DNA of 64,000 nucleotides, taken from contig JAMSLZ010000015.1 of the NCBI GenBank assembly GCA_026027325.1, positions 470,001 to 534,000 of the forward strand, in the 5' to 3' direction. The notes under the pieces are model-generated. The model saw nothing but the letters and a program-made list of their open reading frames with translations. It did no database searches and was not told the origin of the DNA. Positions 21,121 through 32,683 of this stretch are shown piece by piece (position 1 is the first letter of the stretch; the number at the start of each line of letters is the position of its first letter). Both the position numbers and the translations under genes were made by a program. The DNA comes from Actinomucor elegans. Its lineage: Eukaryota; Mucoromycota; Mucoromycetes; Mucorales; Mucoraceae.

Positions 21121-23290
21121 AGGTAGGCTTCTTCAGAGAAATATCCATAGCCCCTTGACTAGTGAATTATCCCTGATTGCACGGTGCGGATCTAGTTTTG
21201 TCGAGAGAAAGCTCAGATAAAGTCAATTGAAGAAATGATCGCCTCCTGGAGGGGTTGGTAAAAGAAAAGATATTAAATACAGTGCTTCCACTCTCAATTT
21301 ATTGAACTTTTAGAAACGCCACCCGTTTTTTTTTTTTTACCTTTGTGTGAGAAATTGCCCAGAAAATGAACGTTTTGCAGTATTTTTGATTTACGTCATC
21401 AAATACAAAGTTTACTGCAAAGCTTTTGGTACGTGGCTTCTTTTTTTTTATTAGCAAACAGTGAAATTGAATGGCTAAATCGTAATATCGTATCATCTGT
21501 GTAAGTAAATGTCCTCAATCTTAATTAACAGTGGATCCCAGCTTTGGAAATTTGTATGAATTGAAGATATTTCCTATGGTATTTCTAATTCCGCTCTATA
21601 GTTTTACAAGTTTCCATGTCAACTGTTGTTGGTACTGGCATTGTTGTTTTTATGACTTAAAGCGTTGCAAACAATTCCTTTACTTCAATTAGTGTTTTCC
21701 AGTAAGTTTATTGATAACCTGCGAAAGGCTAAATTTTCATATTGACTTTTTTTTGAGTAGAGGATAATTAGTCTTGACGTTTTTGGGAAGCAGTAGTTCA
21801 CGCAATTGCTATAAAATTATATACTTTCAACACAGATAATAATTTGAAGCAGTTTCGTACCCTCTGCCAAGTCATTCTTCGTTTGTGTGGATTATATTTC
21901 GCGCTATCCTTTAACATAGACGAGGATTGATGTTGTCTATATCCTCTTTCCAACAATTTGGGTACGGATGCAGAGAGTCTTCCATCCCTATAGTTCATTT
22001 TTAGCCACGTAATATAAGATAAGTGCCAATTGAATGACGCTTGTTGTTAATTTATACTGTATTTTCTTGAGTTTCGAATGAAAATGATCTTTCCTACTTG
22101 TTTACTTCTCTCACTGCACTTGTTGCTTACAACACTAATTGTAGAGCTCGTCGCCATAAGTTTAGTTCTGCACCCCCTTTCTGCCTAATATATGGTTTGT
22201 GTCATGGAATGAAAACTTTTATCATTTCTTTGTGTGTTGCCCCTCAAGTGTATCTTTTGGTTTGATGTGACAGCAGTTTGATCAGCTTATTCCACTTGAA
22301 GTCGTGCACACCTCCACATTGCGGACGGCTTTCTTGCAGATGAAATTATTTGTGCCAGTCTAGCAAATCTCAGGCATCAAGATGATATTTATTTAAGTAC
22401 AACCATTCTAGAGTTGCTCGGCTCTACCTTTTTCGCTTTGTGGAAATTCCATTGGCGCTGCTGCATAGACAATGAGTTTTGGCTCTCTTCCCCTGATCAT
22501 TTCAACGTTTATTGGTGATGACTTGTTGCTCGTTTTCTCTTTCCTCAGCAACTTGATCCGAAATGGCCTTGCCTCAAAGTACCATAACTCGGTATATAAC
22601 CTAATTGATTTGGTTATATTCTCGATTGAATCCATCATTATTAAATACAAATTTCGTTTTTTAATACGTTTCAAACGCCTCTAGAGGGTTTGATCCTATT
22701 GCTTCTCTTCAAAATAACATATCCTCGATCGTTTTCATACAAATTAAAAGAATGTATGTAAAATCTACATTGTTTTAGGATACGGATAACTTTAAAATTA
22801 AAAATTGTGCAGTATGAGGGTGATACACTCTATTTTACAACTTGCAGAATGTTAGTGCCGCTTATACTTAAATAATCAAATACCAGCATGAAATAAACAT
22901 AAAATCGATGTTTAGGCTTTACATGTAGAGTCTTATTGAAATCTCAATCGACGCTTTTTGAAGTCTCAAAAGGCGTTTTTTAAAATATCAAAGGGCAGAT
23001 TTTGTAATACTCAATTGACGAGAATTAGTTGCTTTGGTTGATAGTATTCGATTTTTTTTTTATATATTTGTTTTGGAAACTAAGCTCTGTTTGACTAGAG
23101 AGACTTGCTGGATAGACATTTCTGGAAGTTATTTGCAGGATGCTGTGTTGTGTTTGTAAAAGTAGTTGGTTTGATTATGAAAACTTGCGCAAAAACAGTT
23201 ATATATGACCGACAGAGCAGATATTAAGTTACATACATGCCAGTAATGATGGCGTGTTTACACTACTATTATTGAAAAAAGAAGTTTTTT
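21121..23290. other. No supported gene
   Basis: Two minus-strand frames (22,674-22,408 and 21,998-21,798) have somewhat protein-like composition, for example TKSIRLYTELWYFEARPFR. It is faintly reminiscent of RuvC-like TnpB/Fanzor proteins, but no catalytic motif can be shown. Left unassigned. Confidence 0.35.
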
Positions 23291-23608
23291 TTAACCTAAT
23301 TCTTTTTGCATACATCGATACCAATAGGTCTCGGCGTGTCTTATCCAACCTTGGCGATCAGAAATAGTGATCTGATGACAAGTTTCAGCAATGCATGGTG
23401 TAAGGATGTCCAATTTTTTAAATGAGTTTCTTATATTTTTCTTAATTTTTGACCAGCACTCATCTATGAAATTCAAAAAAAAAGGGGGAGCGGGGAGTAT
23501 GAAAATGTGGAGGATTGATATTCCAAGTCTACAAAAGTTCATCCTGTCTGGGAAAGCAGTTTCTAGGTAAACTGTTAACCTTGCCAAGCCTTCTGTAAAC
23601 TGTATCAT
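23291..23608 (-). pseudogene. Tc1-like transposase C-terminal fragment
   Basis: It reads FFLNFIDECWSKIKKNIRN, which corresponds to the NPIE-W motif with the catalytic E, followed by ILTPCIAETCHQITISDRQG and WIRHAETYWYRCMQKELG to a natural-looking stop. The upstream catalytic residues are absent. It has the intact C-terminus of a family seen elsewhere in this window (compare QAWIKHSVSFFNRC at about 14,020). Confidence 0.75.
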
Positions 23609-26229
23609 TCTTCCGACTTACAACAGCTCTCAATTATTCTATAAAGTATATTGCTTATTTGGTTGCAAACTTATTGTAAAGCGATTAGCAAAAAGATGAT
23701 GATCAAACTATTTTATATATTAAAATTTTTTAGATAATATTAAGCATTACATGAGGCTGTTGATTCTCAACAAGCAACTCTTCTAAAAGCTAATATTAAA
23801 CCGAATTTTAAGAGAGCCAAATCACCCACGTCTAGCTCTAGTTGCATCAAGTGCATGGACAGTGAGGAAAATTAGTTAGATTATATATATATATATATAT
23901 ATGTACGACTGGAACTGAGAGTAATTTAATTATAGATCCATGAGATTATCCTTAGAAAAATAAAGCAAAAACTAGGAACAACGAGAATAAATATAGATGA
24001 TTTTTATTTATGATAATTGGGCTCCTGGTATATGATTTTGATTTATAAAGGATGTTAATGAATATATAGAAATGGTAATGTAGTTGTGACCGACAGATAG
24101 AACATGAAGAAAATAGCAACCAATGGCATTTAATAAAACTTACAATCTAAGGGCGCTTCCTATTTTGAACTCTGAGTATATTCTCATATGGGTGCGCACT
24201 ACTCAATGCTAGCATAATCTAGAATAATTGTTTAAATATCAGTCAGGACATGACAGTCCATACCTGTTTCTTTAAGTATATTCCAATCTCTATAAACCTA
24301 GGTGTATGTTCAAGCACTGAAGACATCTCTGATTTTATAAAGAATTTATATCTTCATCTGATTGTATCAACAGTTATAGTTTATTCTTGATAAAATGTTA
24401 GATCAAACTTGCAAAAGCGAAAATAAGTAATTAATGACGTGTATCTGTCATGAAGTGGCTTATGGCTGTTCACAAGCACATTTTTTCATGTGACCACTGC
24501 CATGACAACCTTCGCCATGGCTACTAATAACAATTCTGCCTGGAACTTGAGTGAGAAAGATATTTATTCATTCACTCAATTGCCTTCTAATTATATAAAA
24601 TAGAAATTAAAGCCACAATTCATTCTTTGAGAGTTGCCGGTATGCCGGTTACCATTAGAAGCATTACAGCACAATTAGCAGACTTCATTGTAGATGCTTA
24701 TAATGTAACTTTTCTATTTGTCTACATTATGGAATAGCAGAATTGCTCGCGCTATGATAACCTTAAAAATCAGTTATGTACGTTTAGTTTTTCTATCTAA
24801 TATCATGTCTACTTGTTATATTCTTTTTCAGAACAAAAGCTGCCCTAATTGGGAGAGGATCGCTATATTAATCTGTGATAAAAAAAAAAAAAAAATTAGG
24901 CATCGTGCATTGCTCTTCAGACCAGTTACAAGTTATTCTAGAAGTATTATAAAAAATCATAGTTTATCTAGCGTTACAACAGAAGATTTACCCAATACAA
25001 ATTCCATCTCCTCAAATAGTACCATTAAGCAATTGAAACTATTACCTGATGATAAAGTCAATATAAAACAATGCTCGAAAAATTGAACGAGAATAACTTG
25101 TGGAAGGTATCAACAAACACTATTGTGGAAAAAAAATGTAAAAGTTAGCTTTAGCGTGTAATTACGAACAATAAGTATTGAATATTATGGTGACATAGCA
25201 ATAGTTTGGGTGTAGTTCAGTACATTTTTTAATTCTTGACACTAACAATCGCTGCTGGAAAGATTTTTTTTTACAGATGAACCTCAAGAAATCAATACTT
25301 TTAAAATGAAGAAACTCTTTGATTTGCCTGTACTTTTACAAGAATATATCGATTCTCTTAAACTATCTACTGATTATATCCCTTTAAAGTAACAATTAAT
25401 CCAAGATTCATAGTTTTCTGCTTGTGAGTGGGCTCGATGTGCTCTTTTGAATTATTTAAAGTAGTTTCAATGTGGTTATTTGCCCCTACATAATCAATCT
25501 GAAGGTGATATATTACGACGAATCTAGTTCTTCATTGATACAGTTTTCGATGACTCTAGCATTCAATGTAAAAGGCATAGTATGCTTATGACTTATACAG
25601 TCTTTATTTATTAATGATTATCTATTTTATCATACGATATATTCTATATCATCATATGGCGAAGCAAGCAATTTTTTTTGTTTTCTTCTTTATCGCAAGA
25701 TGTTCACTAAATTTATGGTACATTCTTAGACCTTGCTCAGTAGCAAGAATGTGCACATGCCAGGTCTAATAGACGAACGAACCCGCAGAATCTTTGTGTT
25801 TTGCGCAAGTCTTGTAGAGATCTAATAGCCATTAATATTAGAAACAGCATTAGGTTTACTGACTTTTCTATTATAGATGAATAGAAGCTTTATATTCGAA
25901 TGTATTATCTATAGTTGAAACAAAATCACTTCATAAAAGATATTAATCTATTTAAATAAATAAGCAGATTACAACAAGTAGCGATCTTATTTCTTTTTTA
26001 AAATAGACAATAATCACAGTACTTTAAATTTCCATTTCTAATTCCTCTGGTCTATATGTCATATAGTGGATTTAATTCAATACTTAATACACAATGGGAA
26101 AAAATGAAGGTATGGAAATGAAAAGGCTCTTACTTCAGCTTTTGAAAGCAAGATCAGATGATGGGTTGAGAGGAGTTCGATCCAGCCGTTAAAACTATGT
26201 CAAGTCGAACTTTCATTACAAGTTTATTG
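23609..26229. other. AT-rich, traces of coding sequence only
   Basis: There is a (TA)n run at about 23,880-23,902. At about 24,605-24,715 the + strand reads IHSLRVAGMPVTIRSITAQL and ADFIVDAYNV, which resembles the helix-turn-helix start of a pogo/Tc5-type transposase. At 24,718-25,086 there is an open frame without recognisable domains. Nothing here can be called a gene. Confidence 0.4.
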
Positions 26230-27512
26230 ATCCAAATTTGGTTCAATAAGGAAATCATGTTTTTTGTGAACTCTTTGGCGTGAGCAGGGTAAAAACATTC
26301 ATTTTTTTCTGTTTATCACACAAACATAGCTGTTCGGATTGGGCAGTTGAAAAAAGTTGATATTGAGGCCTAAATACCAGAAGATCATCAGTATTTACAG
26401 CTTTATAATTCCAGAGTTCATCACACCTAACATAATCAGGCCCTAGGCAGCCAATTGCTTCACAGGACAATGCTTTGAGAAATTCAAAAGCATCGGTTTG
26501 ATTACATGAGAAATCTTGCTACTATTGTTCAGTATTTTGTAGGATCTGTCTCCACCATTCCTAGTTTCGCAGCCCCAAGCTCATATATACCGTAAAATAT
26601 TATCATGTTTGGGATATCTCCCGTCAGCTGTCGTCTCATTTTACTGGTTGCAGATATCTCGCATTTTTTTTTTGTTTTTCTGAACAAGACATGCCTAATC
26701 TTTCACTATATATTAAAGAGATTGGTACTTTGCTTAATGGCTTTTAAATCATGTTCATACCTGCGAAGCTAGAGATCATTGGCATCCAATGACTTATCAA
26801 CACAGCTCCAAACTCGTCTGATGATATCTCTGTCTTGTTCGTCAGTGATTGATAGACAGCCAGTGATAAATATGTCAACGGCATTTTGTAATGACTTTCA
26901 ACCAATATAGAGCTCGAATCTCAAATGGATCAATAATTTGAGTGTTGAATTGTGAAAATATTGTTCGTAAATCTGTAGTCTTCGGGATACCATCCAAAAA
27001 GGTTTGAAAGTCTGTTGGTAATAGCTACTTTTCCATGTTGGCGGCCTTATTGATCTCATCAAGTTTATCTGCTGAAAAGTATTCCTTCCAATTTTTACCA
27101 TTCATATCCAAAATCAGTAGCAAGCAGGGTTAGGGGACTGATTGAATAAGCAAAGATTTTGTTTTGCATATATTTAGACTTACTGCTCATAGTTAAAAGT
27201 TTTTACCGTGTTATACATGCCTCTTTCAACATACTTTCCTGTGGATAGTTTCCACATCTTTGATTCGACCAAACTCTCATATAATTGTAGCACATTTTCC
27301 TTATCACTGTCATTTAATAGCTGACCCAGTTTTGGCTTGCTACTGAAAGAATTTCCAGTAGATTTGGATATATTGCTCGCTGATTCAATGGTCTGGCGAT
27401 TTACTTCGACATTTTGTTCAGATGATGAGAGAGAGTTTTCGATGATAAGCCGGCTATCTCTTCCCATGTTCAACTTAATATTCATATCTCCGGCAACAGA
27501 CTTGATCCTCAT
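26230..27512 (-). pseudogene. Decayed member of a family of unknown function
   Basis: The N-terminal part (27,512-27,180) is open for 110 codons and contains ESLVESKMWKLSTGKYVERG. Then come DMNGKNWKEYFSADKLDEIN (about 27,110-27,050) and, across frames, ITDEQDRDIIRRVWSCVDKS (about 26,850-26,790). The end (about 26,600-26,280) contains ELGAAKLGMVE and NPNSYVCVINR. At least three frameshifts and a gap lie between parts. From memory, this motif order recurs in a large family of hypothetical proteins in Mucorales genomes. Its function is unknown to me, and the spread of decayed copies suggests a selfish or rapidly duplicating gene. Confidence 0.6.
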
Positions 27513-29709
27513 AACTCATCCGCCCTTAAATAAACGTTCATTTCCCAAATCATTATATGAGGCGATGATTTCTTTTTTGAATACTACAACAAAATTAGGT
27601 CAAGCATCTTGCTGTGTGTCTTTCTTTAATTCCAAGAGACACCTTACAGTTACTACACATATTTAATATTTGTTTTCAGAGAGGCGTAAAGTGATTCTTA
27701 CATTCTTTGCGATTCATTTTTTGAATTGCCATTTTTGAGTTAATGTGTCGTTATCTCCTGAATAACTTTTTTGCACTACTTTGTCTACTTTGAAAGAAGA
27801 AGAATAAAAAATATATATATAAATAAAAATAAAAATAAAAATAAAAATAAAAAAAATAAAATACGCTTCGCTCTTTGTGTCCACTAAAGTGTAATGCACT
27901 GGGAATGACATCAATTTTCAGTTTGTGTTTGTACTGGTCCACTGGGATGTGGCTTTTGAACAATGCAATTTGTATTGATAGCTTTGTTTTTTTTCAGTTA
28001 CCACTGTTGCAAAGATCAAAATGTAAACTATGTGAAATGCAATGATTACCAGAGCGAGTAAAGAAAAAGAGCTAATGCTCTCTGAGCCACGTTTTATTTT
28101 CGTTTATCGCTTCTTCTTTTCTCGCTCCGATAACTATTGTATTTCATGTCGTTTCGAATGCAATTCCAGTTGTCTTCGCTTGTAAATCTGAAGTGATATC
28201 CTTTTCAGTAGCAGAAAAAATGTTTGTTGTATTCGGAAGTGCTCAAAGTCATTTGGCTATACGGTTTGAGATAGAATTTCTCCAGAGTATCTGGCTTTAA
28301 GCCTCAGTTCACATGTAACTTAATTTTATCTAGTGGGATACCAATTATCATTACTTTTGTATTGACTACTGAACAAATCGAAAGTAACGTATACATCGCA
28401 CCAATCACTACGTCTATCATGCACCTTTTTATTCACGCAGCAACTGTCTTGCCTGAAGCTGATTTAATCTTTGTAATGTCAAATAAACCAGGATCTGGTG
28501 AGATTTATGTTCCCATTTCCTTGGTCTTCTCTATGAATGCCTGAAGAGTTCGTACCACACTACAGGAAACACGGATTTAATTTCGAAGGGTTAAGTTTGA
28601 AAGTGATTCCAAAGTTTATTGCTAGGAGAGGAAAACAGGATATTATGGATTTTAAAATCAAAGCATTTAAATACAAATACTTCTACTTTATTTTTTCTCC
28701 TTATCTCTTTCTTCAATTTATTTACAAAGCATTACTATGTTACCTCTACCGTAATACTGACGCTTACTTCTACTATGTAACGCCGCTACTATAACCGGAG
28801 CAGCACAGATAGTGTTTAGTAAAGAGTAGACACCAGTACCTCCATTGCAGCACTGACGCATATCTCTACTGGATATGGTACTGCTATACTCATAAGTAGA
28901 AATGTAGTTTTTTCTGGAAGTAATGCTAGCAAGAACTATATGACTTTTTAAAAATGAAAATGAAAAAAAGTATATATTTTATGAATCTCATTCGAAGGAT
29001 TCTCGATTTTTGTACGTGATCTACACAACATATAATCGAGAAGAGTTGGTTACTTTTTTAAAAAAACGCGACGTTGTATATTCATAACAGAAATGTACCT
29101 TGCATCATTGAATTACGTTAAAACATTATTGGTGAATGGAAGCATGATTTTGGCATTGTCCGTCTTTCGAAAGTTGAGCTAATCATGTAAAACGAGTTGA
29201 CAGAGATTATGGCTATAGGCTACTTAAAATAATAAAAAAGATTTCGTCTAGTGCTTATACACAGTTTTAATTTTTATTGTTCGCACATATATAAGCCAGA
29301 AGGCGCACTTTACATATTAAAAATTCATAATATATGCCAATTATAAAAGTTATTTTTCTAAATATTGCATTTTGTGATCAAATAATGAAAAAATCCACAA
29401 AGACCACTAAAGTAGATGTTGTTACATGCCTCTTTGAATCTATTAGAAACTGTCCCTTCAAAAGTTTTTCCCTCTTCAGTTTACTTTTTTTTTATTACAA
29501 CAACAGACCAAAACTGTTCAATAGGCCTTGGTTGTTATATCCGGTGCTAAAGACGAAGGATATAATTTAAAATACAAAAATAAAACAATAGCCAGTAAAA
29601 TGGAATCAGCTATCCTGATAGTAAAAGTTATTCTAATGTTTATTCACAATTCAAAATCAAGTCTTCTTTATATACATTTCATCAGAGCTTAATAGTATAG
29701 CATTCAATC
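27513..29709. other. AT-rich, no supported gene
   Basis: There is an (AAAAAT)n microsatellite at about 27,821-27,860. The open frames at 28,362-28,794 (+) are short and unrecognised. No element ends are seen until the LTR at 29,710. Confidence 0.45.
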
Positions 29710-30218
29710 TGTTGTAAATGCTCATGATTATATTAATAAGAGAATACTGTACAGATAGAAAATCATATAGATATCCTTATATATAGCTGCAGAAGTGTAT
29801 AAAGCATTATTACCAAGAACCAGAATGTAAATGACTGTATTTGATTATGTTAAAATATATCTTTATTTATATATCACTCTGAGCAAGTAGACGCTAATTG
29901 ATAAATACTATCTCTCACACCAAATATTACATCTCATATACTATTACCTTTGAATATAATGATCCCGACACTCCTCGCCGCTAATCTTGGTCCTCTCATT
30001 TGGTTATTATCCCTGGTCTTCTTTATACGCAGCCCAACCTTGTTCCTGGCAAATCGTAATATGAATTTAGAATTAAGTGCCGATCGTGAGAAAGTATATA
30101 AGAGATGCGTTTTATCACCTTTTGACCAGTTAATCAATTCTTGATCTATAATAAAAACTATCCGCAGTTTTAAAAGTATTTCTACCTTTCAAAATCTCTA
30201 TCTACCACCTTTACAACA
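29710..30218 (-). mobile_element. LTR-F copy, 509 bp, minus orientation
   Basis: It begins TGTTGTAAATGCTCATG and ends CACCTTTACAACA. It is the reverse complement of the family copy at 46,969-47,474. The flanks CAATC and TTTAT do not match. It is separated by 88 bp from another LTR-F in the opposite orientation (30,307-31,117), which forms a large imperfect palindrome. Confidence 0.88.
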
Positions 30219-30306
30219 TTTATTATTCGCTTCATCCTCTACTTTAGTTTCATATGGCTGCTGTTCGACCTCTCGCTTTACTTTCACCGGTTGTTATATC
30301 GAATAT

Positions 30307-31117
30307 TGTTGTAAATGTGGTAGATAGAGATTTTGAAAGATAGGAATACTTTTAAAACTGTGGATAGTTTTTATTCTAGATCAAGAATTGATTAACTGGT
30401 CAAAAGGTGATTGTGGTGAAATAGCCACATAATTGAAGTACAGACAGACTAGAGGCCTGTGCGCCCTAGCTGTAGCACATACATACTAAAGCATCATTGA
30501 TTACCTTATACAGCGATACAGTCCTTAAACAGAGATACGTCCTTCTTATACTTTTTATATGAACACAAGTAAATAACCTTCAGTCACAATTCAACGAGTA
30601 TAAATACAAGCTAGAAAAACTAGTTAGAAATGATTAATCACATTTAAGTTGAATAAACTATAACCAAGTTATAATCGACTTACTACCTGCTTTTATATTT
30701 TAATTTTACCGCAGTGATAAAATGCATCTCTTATATACTTTTTCACGATCGGCACTTAATTCTAAATTCATATTACGATTTGCCAGGAACAAGGTTGGAC
30801 TGCGTATAAAGAAGACCAGGGATAATAACCAAATGAGCGGACCAAGATTAGCGCCGAGAAGTGTCGGGATCAATATATTCAAGGTAATAGTATTGGATGT
30901 AATATTTGGTGTGAGAGATAGTGTTTATCAATTAGCGTCTACTTGCTCAGAGTGATATATAAATAAAGATATTTTAATATAATCCAATACAGTCATTTAC
31001 ATTCTGGTTCTTGGTAATAATGCTTTATACACTTCTGCAGCTATATATAAGGATATCTATACGATTTTCTATCTGTACAGTATTCTCTTATTAATATAAT
31101 CATGAGCGTTTACAACA
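30307..31117. mobile_element. LTR-F split by LTR-E; 3' LTR of a gypsy element
   Basis: LTR-F sequence starts TGTTGTAAATGTGG and ends GAGCGTTTACAACA. It is about 504 bp long once the nested LTR-E and its target duplication (307 bp) are removed. Directly outside its right end lies TTATCCTCCACC, which read on the minus strand is a polypurine tract (GGTGGAGGATAA) touching the LTR. This LTR is therefore the 3' LTR of the minus-strand gypsy remnant at 31,118-32,356. The 15 bases on its left (30,292-30,306) match the LTR-B terminus, so it inserted into an older LTR-B. Confidence 0.85.
30412..30713 (+). mobile_element. Solo LTR, family E, 302 bp, TSD GTGAT
   Basis: It runs from TGTGGTGAAA to TTTTACCGCA with the exact 5-bp duplication GTGAT on both sides (30,407-30,411 and 30,714-30,718), inserted in LTR-F. 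It differs from the second copy (42,329-42,630) at one base that I can find. The terminal inverted bases are TG...CA. Confidence 0.95.
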
Positions 31118-32356
31118 TTATCCTCCACCAGAATCAAACAAACTTGTATTGATTCGGCAAGTGCGTCAGTTCCACCAAATAGTACATTCATGCGGCTGAG
31201 TTTTTATTAACAACGCTCAGGTATACCTCCTTTTACGCACCAATTCAGGGTCTTTTCTTGCATCATGGCTTTTCTTGGTTCTTGTTTCATAACTTGCCTA
31301 CTTATTCTATCTTTCTTTTCTTGCTTGAACGTCTATTCAGTATTCTCTCTTCTCTACTCGTAGTGGCTGCAATATTTGCTATTTTGTTTTTCGACATCTC
31401 GATCGCTACATTTGACATCTCATTCCCATTGCATTTAGGAATCTTGGAAGTTCCAACTTTTTTGCGTCTGTTAGGTTCAGAGTTTTGAATTGACTGTTCG
31501 ACTCTAGTTTGCTCTAAACGTCGTAATTCTCTTTGCTTATTCCAGTACCGTTGAATGATAGTTGGATCGGTGAAATCACTTGCTTTTTGCCAAGTATTTT
31601 CTTTCTCAGAATAACCTTTCCACTTAATCAAGTATTCTCGATGACCTTCTTCACCTCGATGATCACGGATACCTTCGACTTCGTAGTATTCTTCTTCGAT
31701 ACTAGACTCATCCAGGGTAACGACTTTCAATTCCGACGGTACATAGTTTCGGGATAATAACTCATTCTGTCCATCCTTTAGTTCATACGATCCACCAGTA
31801 TTTCTTCGAACAACAGTGTAAGGTCTGTTGTAAACATGACTTGTTCAGTGTCCGTCACCAATCAGGTCAATGTTTGACAATGCTTATACTCAGCTTGTGC
31901 TTTGACAGCTTTGTAATGTCGGTTAAGAGATATATATGGAAATCAATGCTTAGTGCAACTAACCTTCATAAACTATCTATCACCGAATATAAAGTCGTAC
32001 TAGAATGGATTACTATAAATCCTTGTTAACTCCATGAGCGTAGTCTTTGACTAACTCAATCGTCTATAATATCAAGTTAAATCCGAACTTCAATTTTATA
32101 TAAATAGCTCATCATTTTAATGCTTTAATAAATCAATTCGTTTTATCAGTCTGGTTATTTTTACAGTCTTTATTATATTCGATATAACAAGGTCCCTCAT
32201 AAATCGGAGCTAACTTACCAGATCGATTCTGTAATCTGATCATGACATGCGTTCCAACTGGAATGTCGACAAGAACACTCTTTTGATTGAACTTTTTGTT
32301 ATATTCCTCATTTATCTTCTGAGTTCTTTCGAGGATGGCTGGGAATACGATCTTAT
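31118..32356 (-). mobile_element. 3' remnant of a second Ty3/gypsy element (gypsy-2)
   Basis: After removal of the LTR-B insertion, one minus-strand frame runs from 32,356 to 31,302. It starts in the C-terminal part of integrase (IVFPAILERTQKIN, then VLVDIPVGTHVMIRLQNRSG) and continues through a GPYTVVRRNTGGSYELKD module to a chromodomain (about 31,660-31,510: REYLIKWKGYSEKENTWQ, ending IIQRYW). It then has a basic tail and a stop at 31,302. The frame is intact, so this copy was truncated rather than mutated. Its 5' part was replaced where the LTR of gypsy-1 begins at 32,357. A polypurine tract and the 3' LTR-F lie downstream. The chromodomain marks it as a chromodomain-type gypsy element, which is thought to target heterochromatin. 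Confidence 0.9.
31826..32189 (+). mobile_element. Solo LTR, family B, 364 bp, TSD AGGTC
   Basis: It starts TGTTGTAAACATGAC and ends CGATATAACA, with AGGTC duplicated exactly at 31,821-31,825 and 32,190-32,194. It sits inside the integrase region of gypsy-2. Removing the LTR and one duplication restores a continuous reading frame (EGPYTVVRR), which confirms the boundaries. Confidence 0.96.
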
Positions 32357-32663
32357 TGTTGTGTTTGCACAGTGAAATAATAAAGAAGACTAAAAAGAGT
32401 ACTTTTTGAGACTGTGCTTTATTAACAAAGATGAATATAAAGATGAAGATCCTATAACTATGTCTAAACTAAACCTATTTATACTAATCGTCTATCTAAG
32501 TGTGGTGAAGAGGATTTAAGAAGATGTTATGTTATAGGTCTATGTTCTAGATATATCCATCTGAGACATGAATCTTAAACATATCAACTCGTAAGTGCTT
32601 CCGTAAAGATGAGATTGATAATGAATAAGTTATTATTCATACAATAGTCTCTATTCTATAACA
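32357..32663 (-). repeat. LTR-A, 3' LTR of gypsy-1, 307 bp
   Basis: On the minus strand it starts TGTTATAGAATAG and ends GCAAACACAACA, so the ends are TGTT...AACA. A purine-rich tract abuts it inside the element. Compared with the 5' LTR there is a single substitution (CTCGTAAG against CTCATAAG), one 1-nt indel and one 2-nt indel. Confidence 0.95.
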
Positions 32664-32677
32664 TTATCCCCTCCCAG
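32664..32677 (-). promoter_or_regulatory. Polypurine tract of gypsy-1
   Basis: On the minus strand it reads TGGGAGGGGATAA immediately before the 3' LTR. This is the expected plus-strand primer site of an LTR retroelement. The same position in gypsy-2 (31,118-31,130) reads GGTGGAGGATAA. Confidence 0.85.
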
Positions 32678-32683
32678 GTATGA

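Noticed and set aside
21798..22674. Possible TnpB/Fanzor-like RuvC nuclease remnant
   Set aside because: Only a vague similarity in composition (TELWYFEARPFR). No RuvC aspartate or zinc-ribbon motif can be shown, and no inverted ends were found.
26150..26190. tRNA-like B box (GAGTTCGATCC)
   Set aside because: No cloverleaf can be drawn, and the sequence reads as decayed coding DNA.
27714..27963. Overlapping open frames rich in Phe, Tyr and Ile
   Set aside because: They are translations of the (AAAAAT)n microsatellite and neighbouring AT-rich DNA.
29934..30144. Open frames on both strands recurring at 30,722-30,955 and 47,044-47,278
   Set aside because: All lie within LTR-F copies, so they are repeat sequence.
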